Source of the DNA: Phycisphaerae bacterium
Lineage (GTDB): Bacteria; Planctomycetota; Phycisphaerae; Phycisphaerales; SM1A02
Length of the DNA: 14,728 nt
Direction of reading: 5' to 3'
Assembly (NCBI GenBank): GCA_030432455.1
Contig: JAUIHC010000032.1
Location: 1 to 14,728, forward strand
Positions 1 through 6,030 of this stretch are shown piece after piece. Made by a program: the position numbers and the translations under genes. The notes under the pieces were generated by a model. It saw nothing but the letters and a program-made list of their open reading frames with translations. It was not told the DNA's origin and did no database searches. Each line of letters begins with the position of its first letter. Position 1 is the first letter of the stretch.

Positions 1-1219
1 CGTTCACCAGCTTCGCACCCGCCCGGATGATGCCGCCCTGCTCGCTGTCGCGGCCCACCATGAAGCCGGTGGTGTCGTGCACGAAGATCAGCGGAATCCG
101 CTTCTGGTTGCAGTCCATGATGAAGCGGGCGGTCTTGTCGGCCGCGTCGTCGTAGATGACCGCGGGCATGTTGACCGCCTGCGACGGCCCAGCCTTGCCG
201 CCGGGCATGCGTCGGGTGGTCATCATCCGCTGGTTCGCGACGATGCCGCAGGGTCGCCCCTCGATCCGCGCGTACGCACAGACGATCGACCGCCCGAAGT
301 CGGCCTTGTACTCGTCCATCGAATCGCCATCGACGACGCACGCGAGCAGATCCCGCATGTCGTACTGCGCCCCGGGCTCGGGGCGGAAGACCTCGGGGAT
401 GTCGGTCGCGGGCCGCTCGGGCGCCGCGACCGCGAAGGGGGGCTCGGTCCGCGTCCGCGCCGCCATGCAGTCGAGCATGAGACGGCGGAGCCGGTCGAGA
501 CACGCCTCGTCGTCGGGCTCCTTGAAGTCGATGGTGCCCGAGATCTCGGCGTGCATCGAGGCGCCGCCGAGGGTCTCGTCGTCCACCTCCTGACCGATCG
601 CGGCCTTCACCAGCGCGGGCCCGGCCAGATACAGCCCGCTGCCCTCGGTCATGAGCAGGGTGTCGCAGAGCACCGGGAGGTAGCCCCCGCCCGCGACGCA
701 GTTGCCCATGATCGCGGCCATCTGGGGGATGCCCTTCGCGCTGATGACCGCGTTGTTGCGGAAGATCCGGCCGAAGTCGTCGGTGTCGGGGAAGACATCC
801 TCCTGGAGCGGCAGGAAGACGCCGGCGGAATCGACGAGATAGAGAAGCGGCAGTCGGGCCCGCTCGGCGATGACCTGGGCCCGGATGATCTTCTTGCAGG
901 TCATCGGGAAGAACGCCCCCGCCTTCACGGTGGCGTCGTTGGCGATGATCATCGACGGTCGCCCGCCGACCTGCCCGATCGTGGTCACGACGCCCGCCGA
1001 GGGGGCCCCGCCGTACTCCCGATACATGCCGTGGGCGGCGAAGAGGCCGCACTCGAAGGTCGGCGCCCCGGGGTCCACCAGCCGGGCGATCCGCTCACGA
1101 GCGGTCAGCCGGCCGTGCCGGTGCTGTCGCTCGATCCCCTTGGGACCGCCACCCTCGCGGATCCGGTCCGCCTCGGCCTGCATCGCCTCGATCGCCGTCA
1201 ACAGGGTCTCGCCGGCCAT
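1..1219 (-). CDS. Acyl-CoA carboxylase carboxyltransferase (beta) subunit, methylcrotonoyl-CoA carboxylase type; 3' end outside the window
   Basis: This enzyme subunit would move the carboxyl group from carboxybiotin to an acyl-CoA in the cytoplasm, working with a biotin carboxylase/biotin carrier subunit that is not in this window. About 406 residues are visible and the frame is still open at base 1; the family is usually about 530 residues. The first crotonase-fold half is clear: RGKL-like HGRLTARERI near residues 36-45, NDATVKAGAFFP near 94-105, DSAGVFLPLQEDVFPD near 130-145, the oxyanion loop AGGGY near 176-180, and LAGPALVKAAIG near 198-209. The second half begins with FGRSIVCAYARI and runs through TGFMVGRD. 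These match the beta subunit of methylcrotonoyl-CoA carboxylase better than the propionyl- or acetyl-CoA types, but the SGTIDFKEPDDE segment departs from the usual MCC form, so the acyl-CoA substrate is uncertain. The ATG at 1219 has a GGGAG about 11 bases upstream and places the N-terminus where homologues begin. Confidence 0.88.
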   Translation of the reverse strand, partial: MAGETLLTAIEAMQAEADRIREGGGPKGIERQHRHGRLTARERIARLVDPGAPTFECGLFAAHGMYREYGGAPSAGVVTTIGQVGGRPSMIIANDATVKAGAFFPMTCKKIIRAQVIAERARLPLLYLVDSAGVFLPLQEDVFPDTDDFGRIFRNNAVISAKGIPQMAAIMGNCVAGGGYLPVLCDTLLMTEGSGLYLAGPALVKAAIGQEVDDETLGGASMHAEISGTIDFKEPDDEACLDRLRRLMLDCMAARTRTEPPFAVAAPERPATDIPEVFRPEPGAQYDMRDLLACVVDGDSMDEYKADFGRSIVCAYARIEGRPCGIVANQRMMTTRRMPGGKAGPSQAVNMPAVIYDDAADKTARFIMDCNQKRIPLIFVHDTTGFMVGRDSEQGGIIRAGAKLVN

Positions 1220-1283
1220 GGATCTGGTCGCTCCCGTGGGTTCTGGGCCCGGGAGACCGCACCATCGGCCCCTCGGGGCCGGA

Positions 1284-1291
1284 AGGATACC
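1284..1291 (-). promoter_or_regulatory. Possible -10 element for the carboxyltransferase gene
   Basis: Read on the minus strand this is GGTATCCT, followed by TCCGGCC. It would start a transcript about 60 bases before the ATG at 1219. I see no good -35 hexamer at 15-18 bases. It is listed because similar TA-rich hexamers followed by CCGG/CCGC occur before four other genes in the window. Confidence 0.3.
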
Positions 1292-1356
1292 CTCCCCGCG
1301 AGGGGTCACCCGCCACCGAGTCCGCGGGGGGGCCACCCGGGGAATCGGCCGGTCTC

Positions 1357-1385
1357 TTGAGCCGACCGAGGGGAGCCGGTAGACT
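1357..1385 (+). promoter_or_regulatory. Sigma-70-type promoter for rpsO (TTGAGC, 17 bases, TAGACT)
   Basis: TTGAGC at 1357-1362 and TAGACT at 1380-1385 are separated by exactly 17 bases and match the housekeeping consensus at 4 of 6 positions each. Transcription would begin near 1392 and give a leader of about 100 bases before the S15 start codon. It is the best -35/-10 pair I found in the window. Confidence 0.5.
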
Positions 1386-1421
1386 CCGCGATCCAACATC
1401 TGGAAAGCAGTACCGATGGAC

Positions 1422-1471
1422 CGGGCATCTGGGCCCGATCCCAAGAGATTCAGACGAGGCCGCAATCGGCC
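1422..1471 (+). promoter_or_regulatory. Two hairpins in the rpsO leader
   Basis: CGGGC at 1422-1426 pairs with GCCCG at 1433-1437 around a 6-base loop. GGCCG at 1458-1462 pairs with CGGCC at 1467-1471 around CAAT. The second hairpin ends four bases before the AGGAA at 1476-1480 that precedes the S15 start codon. S15 genes in many bacteria are controlled by S15 binding its own leader, so this could be an autoregulatory structure; that function is inference. Confidence 0.35.
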
Positions 1472-1491
1472 ACGCAGGAAGACGTCCCCCG

Positions 1492-1761
1492 ATGAGCATC
1501 TCTCTCGCCCGCAAGGCCGAAGTCCGTGGTGAGCACGGCCGCCACGACTCCGACACCGGTTCCCCCGAGGTCCAGATCGCGGTCCTGACCGACCGCATCA
1601 AGACCCTGCAGGACCACTTCGCCGGCCACAAGCACGACCACTCGTCGCGCCGCGGCCTGCTCGCGATGGTCAGTCGCCGCAACAAGCTTCTCCGCTACCT
1701 CCAGCGGACGAACCGCGACTCGTACCTCGCCACCATCCAGAAGCTCGGTCTTCGCAAGTAG
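1492..1761 (+). CDS. rpsO: Small ribosomal subunit protein S15
   Basis: S15 is a primary 16S rRNA-binding protein that nucleates the platform of the 30S subunit and contacts 23S rRNA in an intersubunit bridge. The product is 89 residues, exactly the usual bacterial length. It carries the family signature: HDSDTGSPEVQIAVLTDRI near residues 18-36, HKHDHSSRRGLLAMVSRRNKLLRYL in the second half, and the typical end I-x-K-L-G-L-R-K. The ATG at 1492 is the only start that gives the conserved N-terminus; an in-frame reading from 1357 only adds leader-encoded residues. AGGAA lies 11 bases upstream. The gene is followed by pnp in the same direction, the order known from Escherichia coli and many other bacteria. 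No anomalies are seen. Confidence 0.98.
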   Translation: MSISLARKAEVRGEHGRHDSDTGSPEVQIAVLTDRIKTLQDHFAGHKHDHSSRRGLLAMVSRRNKLLRYLQRTNRDSYLATIQKLGLRK

Positions 1762-1800
1762 TCCAGTCCTCGCCGTGACGGCCGCTCAGGCGGCAGTCGA

Positions 1801-1832
1801 CGGTGGACAGTCTGCTCGCGGCCTGTCCGCCG
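1801..1832 (+). terminator. Hairpin between rpsO and pnp (attenuator or RNA processing site)
   Basis: CGGTGGACAG at 1801-1810 pairs with CTGTCCGCCG at 1823-1832 (10 pairs including one G-U) around a 12-base loop. No T-run follows, so it is not a classical intrinsic terminator. It lies 40 bases after the S15 stop codon. In E. coli the corresponding gap holds a terminator and an RNase III-cut hairpin through which PNPase controls its own mRNA; a similar role here is inference. Confidence 0.45.
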
Positions 1833-1962
1833 CCCTCTGCCTCCGATCAGAGCGGCCGCGCGGTTTCCTCGCGCCCGGGAATCGTTCCTGCGGCGCCGCA
1901 CCCGCGCGGACCCGCGGCTTCGACGCCGCCATCCCCGCAACTTTTTGGAAGGCAGACCTCAC

Positions 1963-4206
1963 ATGGCCGCCACCTTCGTTGAACGTGAGATCGGAGGCCG
2001 CACGCTGCGGCTTGAGACCGGTCGAGTCGCCAAGCTCGCCTCGGGAGCCATCATGGCCACCTACGGCGAGTCCACCGTCATGGCCAGCTGCGTCCGGTCG
2101 AATCCGCGACCGGGCATCGACTTCTTCCCGCTGCAGTGCGACTACCGCGAGCGGCTCTCCGCCGCGGGCAAGTTCCCCGGCGGCTTCCGCAAGCGTGAGG
2201 GCGCTCCCAACGAGAAGGAGATCCTCACCATGCGGATGATGGACCGTCCGATCCGCCCGCTCTTCCCCGACGGGTTCATCGACGAGATCCAGATCCAGGC
2301 GTGGGTCATGAGCCACGACGGCCAGAACGACACCGACGTGCTGGCCTGCACCGCGGCCGCCGCCGCGGTCTCGATCACCGACGCCCCCTTCCAGGGCCCC
2401 CTCGCCACGGTGCGGGTCGGCCGGATCGTCACCGACGAGGGTGAGACCTTCGTCCTCAACCCGACCGTCACCCAGATGGAGTATTCCGATCTCGATCTCG
2501 TGCTCTCGGGTCACGCCGACGGCATCAACATGATCGAGGTCGGCGCCGCCGAGGTCGAGGACGACGTCGTGCTCGACGCCATCCGCTTCGGCTACGAGGA
2601 GGGCATCAAGCCGATCCTCGAGCTCATCACCGAACTTCGCGAGAAGTGCGGCGCCCCCGAGCCCGACGCCGGCACCCTGCACCTCCCCTCCGACGAGGTG
2701 GCGCAGATCGTCAAGGACAAGGTCTACGACCGACTCGTCGAGGCCCGCAAGATCCACGGCAAGCACGACCGCGGCGCCGCGGTCGGCGAGCTCCGCGACG
2801 AGATGCTCCACGAGTGCTTCCCGCTCCCGGAGAACGCCTCGTACACCGAGTACAAGACCGCCGAGGATCGCCGTTCGCAGGCGAAGGAGGCGTTCCGCAC
2901 CCTCGAGAAGAAGATCACCCACATGCTCGTGGCCGAGCACGGCATCCGTGCCGACGGCCGCGGCCTGAAGGAGATCCGTCCGATCGAGATGGAGCCGGGC
3001 GTCTTCCACCGCACCCACGGCTCGGCGTTCTTCCAGCGGGGCGAGACCCAGTCGCTGGTCACCTGCGTCCTCGGCACCAACAAGGCCGAGCAGATCGTGG
3101 ACGGCCTGCTCCCCGAGTACGCCAAGAAGTTCTACCTCCACTACAACTTCCCGCCCTTCTGCGTCGGCGAGGCCGGCCGCATCATGGGACCGGGACGTCG
3201 TGAGGTCGGCCACGGCGCCCTCGCGGAGCGGTCGCTCCTGGGCGTCATCCCGAGCACCGAGGACTTCCCCTACACCATCCGTCTGGTGAGCGACATCACC
3301 GAGTCGAACGGCTCGTCGAGCATGGCGTCGGTCTGCGGCGGCTGCCTCGCCCTCATGGACGCGGGCGTGCCGATCCGGGCGACCGTGGCGGGCATCTCCG
3401 TCGGCCGCTTCACCTCGGCCGAGGGCAAGGTGACCCACGTCACCGACATCATCGGCGAGGAGGACTTCTTCGGCGAGATGGACTTCAAGGTGTCCGGAAG
3501 CCGCGACGGCATCACCGGCATCCAGCTCGACCTCAAGGCCCGCGGCCTCTCGGTCGACGAGATCGGCGTGATCTTCGAGCAGGCGAAGGAAGGTCGCTTC
3601 CAGATCATCGACATGATGGAAGCCGTGCTCGCCGCGCCCCGCGAGGACATCTCGAAGTTCGCGCCGCGGATCATCACCGTCAAGATCAACCCCGACAAGA
3701 TCGGCAAGCTCATCGGCCCCGGTGGCAAGACCATCCGCGGCATCCAGGAGCGGACCGGCTGCTCGATCGACGTCGAGGAGGACGGCACCGTCCTCATCGG
3801 TTCGACCGACGCGGCGATGGGCGAGCAGGCCCGCGCCGAGGTCGAGGCGCTCGGCGCCGAGATCAAGGTCGGCTCGATCTACGAGGGCAAGGTCGTCGCG
3901 GTGAAGGAGTTCGGTGCGTTCATCGAGCTCGCCCCCGGAACCGACGGCATGTGCCACATCTCCGAGCTCGCCCACGGCTTCGTGAAGTCGGTGGACGAGA
4001 TCGTCGCGATCGGTGACACCGTCAAGGTGAAGGTCATCAACGTGGACGACACCGGTCGCATCAAGCTCTCGCGTCGGGCCCTGCTCGACCCGCCCGCCGA
4101 CGGCGAAGACGGCGGCGAGGGTGAGGGCGGCGGTGAGCGCCGAGGCGGCGGCGGTGGCGGCGGGCGTCGCCGCGGCGGCGGCGGCGGTGGCGGACGTCGG
4201 GACTGA
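1963..4206 (+). CDS. pnp: Polyribonucleotide nucleotidyltransferase (polynucleotide phosphorylase)
   Basis: PNPase degrades RNA 3' to 5' using phosphate and releases nucleoside diphosphates; it acts as a cytoplasmic homotrimer, often in a degradosome. The 747-residue product shows every family domain in order: a first RNase PH-like core (about 10-145), a helical linker, a second catalytic core (about 320-550), a KH domain with GPGG at 585-588, and an S1 domain from about 636 (EGKVVAVKEFGAFIEL, ending at SRRALL). Active-site features are intact: RTHGSAFFQRGETQ, the phosphate-binding SNGSSS at 448-453, and aspartates 501 and 507 in EDFFGEMDF. The ATG at 1963 is preferred because GGAAGG sits 10 bases before it; a TTG six codons upstream overlaps that site. 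A Gly/Arg-rich tail follows S1 from about residue 713. The gene lies 201 bases after rpsO, so co-transcription with an extra signal in the gap is likely. Confidence 0.97.
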   Translation: MAATFVEREIGGRTLRLETGRVAKLASGAIMATYGESTVMASCVRSNPRPGIDFFPLQCDYRERLSAAGKFPGGFRKREGAPNEKEILTMRMMDRPIRPLFPDGFIDEIQIQAWVMSHDGQNDTDVLACTAAAAAVSITDAPFQGPLATVRVGRIVTDEGETFVLNPTVTQMEYSDLDLVLSGHADGINMIEVGAAEVEDDVVLDAIRFGYEEGIKPILELITELREKCGAPEPDAGTLHLPSDEVAQIVKDKVYDRLVEARKIHGKHDRGAAVGELRDEMLHECFPLPENASYTEYKTAEDRRSQAKEAFRTLEKKITHMLVAEHGIRADGRGLKEIRPIEMEPGVFHRTHGSAFFQRGETQSLVTCVLGTNKAEQIVDGLLPEYAKKFYLHYNFPPFCVGEAGRIMGPGRREVGHGALAERSLLGVIPSTEDFPYTIRLVSDITESNGSSSMASVCGGCLALMDAGVPIRATVAGISVGRFTSAEGKVTHVTDIIGEEDFFGEMDFKVSGSRDGITGIQLDLKARGLSVDEIGVIFEQAKEGRFQIIDMMEAVLAAPREDISKFAPRIITVKINPDKIGKLIGPGGKTIRGIQERTGCSIDVEEDGTVLIGSTDAAMGEQARAEVEALGAEIKVGSIYEGKVVAVKEFGAFIELAPGTDGMCHISELAHGFVKSVDEIVAIGDTVKVKVINVDDTGRIKLSRRALLDPPADGEDGGEGEGGGERRGGGGGGGRRRGGGGGGGRRD
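4126..4203 (+). repeat. GGC-rich near-repeat encoding the PNPase Gly/Arg tail
   Basis: The 3' end of pnp holds two near-identical units of about 30 bases (4141-4170 and 4171-4200, the second slightly shorter in match). Each encodes a run of seven glycines flanked by arginines. The tail resembles RGG-type RNA-binding tails. The DNA is low-complexity and open to length change by slippage. Confidence 0.7.
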
Positions 4207-4243
4207 CCCCTAAGACCCTGACATCGCTAACCTTGTGATTCAC

Positions 4244-4275
4244 AGACGCCCGCCGGCACCCGCCGGCGGGCGTCT
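4244..4275 (+). terminator. Strong hairpin after pnp
   Basis: AGACGCCCGCCGG at 4244-4256 and CCGGCGGGCGTCT at 4263-4275 are perfectly complementary (13 pairs) around a 6-base loop, 37 bases after the pnp stop codon. No T-run follows (CCGTTCGGGG). It could end transcription or protect the 3' end of the rpsO-pnp mRNA. Confidence 0.7.
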
Positions 4276-4349
4276 CCGTTCGGGGCGATCCCGCGCGAGC
4301 GGCCCATGCACCTTCACGCGATTGGTTCCGAGAAATGGCACATTCAGGG

Positions 4350-4378
4350 TTGCGGAATCCGGATTCGCCATCGACAAT
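4350..4378 (+). promoter_or_regulatory. Possible promoter of the cold-shock gene with a palindrome in the spacer
   Basis: TTGCGG at 4350-4355 and GACAAT at 4373-4378 are 17 bases apart, a modest match to a housekeeping promoter. The perfect palindrome GAATCCGGATTC (4355-4366) overlaps the last base of the -35 hexamer and fills part of the spacer, which would be a good operator position. If used, the promoter gives a leader of about 230 bases. The rest of the gene-free stretch 4276-4616 shows no coding signal, only small hairpins: ACGAAG/CTTCGT near 4554-4572 and AGGTC/GACCT near 4578-4593. Confidence 0.3.
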
Positions 4379-4616
4379 CGGGCTGACTGCGGGGGTGGTC
4401 GTCGTTCGACAACGATCCAGAGATGTGCATGGCATCGTCTGTCGGGACGACTCCGTTTGATCGGACACCCGAGAACCAGTCGCCCGTGTGCTCGTCGATC
4501 GAAGTGCCGTCCGTCGGCCCTGACGACTCGCATCCGACCACCGTCCTCGACGACGAAGGTCGAAACTTCGTTCATTCAGGTCGCCCGAGACCTGCACCCC
4601 GGAGAGACTCGCAGAC

Positions 4617-4910
4617 ATGCCCGATACGCGACTTGTCGAGATCGAGGGGGAGATCAAGTGGTTCGATCCCCGAAAGGGCTATGGGTTCATCATCGGACCC
4701 GAAGGCCAGGACATCTTCGTCCACTTCTCCGTGATCGAGCAGGAGGAGGGCTTCCGCACGTTCCGCGACGGCGAGCAGATCGTCTACGACGCCGTCGATG
4801 GCGAGAAGGGGTGGTCGGCCACCCGCGCCCGCTCGGCGCAGCCGAAGCGGGCCCGCGCAGCGACCGAGCCGAAGCCTTCGAGCGAATCCCGGACCCTCGA
4901 GGTCGACTGA
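4617..4910 (+). CDS. Cold-shock-domain (CspA-family) nucleic-acid-binding protein with a basic C-terminal tail
   Basis: CspA-family proteins bind single-stranded RNA and DNA and act as RNA chaperones, often during cold or growth transitions. The cold-shock domain covers about residues 8-70 of 97. RNP1 is seen as KGYGFI (20-25) in the context IKWFDPRKGYGFI, and RNP2 as DIFVHFS (32-38). After the domain comes a 27-residue tail rich in Lys, Arg, Ser and Ala that the usual 66-70-residue CspA lacks. GGAGAG at 4601-4606 lies 10 bases before the ATG. The gene stands after the pnp hairpin and behind a long untranslated stretch; cold-shock genes in other bacteria also have long structured leaders. The 58-base gap to the kinase gene allows read-through. 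Cold induction cannot be judged from sequence. Confidence 0.93.
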   Translation: MPDTRLVEIEGEIKWFDPRKGYGFIIGPEGQDIFVHFSVIEQEEGFRTFRDGEQIVYDAVDGEKGWSATRARSAQPKRARAATEPKPSSESRTLEVD

Positions 4911-4968
4911 GCCGCCCCGCCGGCCGACCTCCTGACCTCCCGCCTCCACGTCCACGCCTCCGCCCGCG

Positions 4969-5820
4969 ATGATCTTCCTGCTGGGCATGCTCGTCGGGTC
5001 CACGATCACGGCGACGGCGATCCTCGTCGCCGGGCGTCGTTCCCGTCGGCATCGTGAAGCCCGGGCGAGACAGGCGGAACGCCGCGCCGCGGATGCGGAG
5101 CGTCTCGCCGAACTCGGGTCCATGACCAGCGGTCTCGCCCACGAGATCAAGAACCCACTGTCGTCGGTCGTCCTCAACGCCCAACTGGTCGAGGAGGCGA
5201 TCCGCGACCTCGATGCACCCGAGGATGAGACTGCGCCGATGCTGCGGCGGGTTGCCGCGCTCGTCCGCGAGGCGGAGCGACTCCGCACCATCCTGACCGA
5301 CTTCCTGCAGTTCGCCGGCCGCATGAGGCTCGATCTGCAGCCCGTCGACCTGCGAGAGATCGTCGAGGAGGTCGTGGACTTCTTCCATCCCCAGGCGGAT
5401 GCCGCAGGCGTCGTCCTCCGAGCCGACCTCCCCCCCACCGGGATCATGGTGGACCTCGACACGGGACTCTTCAAGCAGGCGGTGTTGAACCTGATGATCA
5501 ACGCCGTCCACGCGATGGAGGGCAATCCGCCAGAGCGCACCCGCGAACTCCTGGTTCGACTGACCGAGTCCGACGACGAGGCCGCCGTCCACGTCATCGA
5601 CTCGGGCCCCGGCGTCTCCGCGGACCTTCGGGAACGGATCTTCCACCCCTATGTCAGCGGCACCCGCGGCGGCAGCGGCCTGGGTCTCCCGACATCACGA
5701 CGCATCGTGGAGGAGCACGGCGGCCGCATCGGCCTCGATGTGCTGGAAGGTCGCGGAAGCGACTTCTCGATTCACCTTCGGCGACAACTCCCCGCCATGC
5801 GGGGAGCGGCGGAACTGTGA
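4969..5820 (+). CDS. Membrane-anchored sensor histidine kinase without an obvious sensor domain
   Basis: The product (283 residues) is a two-component histidine kinase that would autophosphorylate and pass phosphate to a response regulator. One hydrophobic segment (about 2-21) anchors it in the membrane; a basic stretch and short helix follow. The HisKA motif GLAHEIKNPLS has the phospho-accepting His58. The HATPase domain shows the N box around NLMINAVHAM (174-183), the G1 box DSGPGV (211-216), an F box IFHPYVSG, and the G2 box SGLGLPTSRRIVEEHGG. The overall form resembles NtrB/ZraS-type kinases, but there is no PAS, HAMP or periplasmic domain. No response-regulator gene lies in the window, so its partner is unknown. 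No clear ribosome binding site precedes the ATG, which may mean translation depends on the upstream gene. The last 15 or so codons fall in a repeat element (5775-5817). Confidence 0.93.
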   Translation: MIFLLGMLVGSTITATAILVAGRRSRRHREARARQAERRAADAERLAELGSMTSGLAHEIKNPLSSVVLNAQLVEEAIRDLDAPEDETAPMLRRVAALVREAERLRTILTDFLQFAGRMRLDLQPVDLREIVEEVVDFFHPQADAAGVVLRADLPPTGIMVDLDTGLFKQAVLNLMINAVHAMEGNPPERTRELLVRLTESDDEAAVHVIDSGPGVSADLRERIFHPYVSGTRGGSGLGLPTSRRIVEEHGGRIGLDVLEGRGSDFSIHLRRQLPAMRGAAEL

Positions 5821-5985
5821 TGTCGGCGCGGCCCCCGCGATTCTCCTCCCCCGCGTGCGGGGGAGGTGCCCGCGAAGCGGGCGGAGGGGGAACTCGGCTG
5901 AATCGGTGAACGCAGGAGTCGGCGAAGAAGCCCCCTCAGTCGCCTTCGGCGACAGCTCCCCCGAAGACGGGGGAGCGGAATTGCG
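5775..5985. repeat. Cluster of short inverted repeats (REP/BIME-like element)
   Basis: Five GC-rich hairpins lie within about 210 bases. CTCCCCG/CGGGGAG at 5788-5806 is inside the kinase gene. CCTCCCCCGC/GCGGGGGAGG spans 5845-5866, GCCCGC/GCGGGC spans 5868-5882, GTCGCC/GGCGAC spans 5939-5953, and GCTCCCCCG/CGGGGGAGC spans 5955-5976. The outer parts are two versions of one unit: 5775-5817 and 5943-5983 both read CCTTCGGCGACA, a GC-rich hairpin, then GGAGCGG and GGAAYTG. Such composite elements are scattered in many copies in a range of bacterial genomes. Only this locus is visible here. The hairpins could also end transcription from both converging genes. Confidence 0.75.
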
Positions 5986-6030
5986 AGGCTGCCATACCCG
6001 CCCAATCTCGACTCTCGCCTCCCCCCGACC

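Noticed and set aside
77..1360. Long plus-strand open frame (about 427 codons) opposite the carboxyltransferase gene
   Set aside because: It is the antisense of a well-conserved enzyme; the predicted protein is Arg/Gly/His-rich with no domain, as expected for GC-rich shadow frames.
1786..3975. Minus-strand open frame of 729 codons opposite pnp
   Set aside because: It covers most of a fully intact PNPase gene, and its composition (Asp/Leu/Gly/Ala/Val-rich, no motif) is that of an antisense frame.
5775..5985. Possible CRISPR array
   Set aside because: Units are hairpins of differing sequence with irregular spacing and only two related copies; there are no uniform repeats or spacers and no cas genes.
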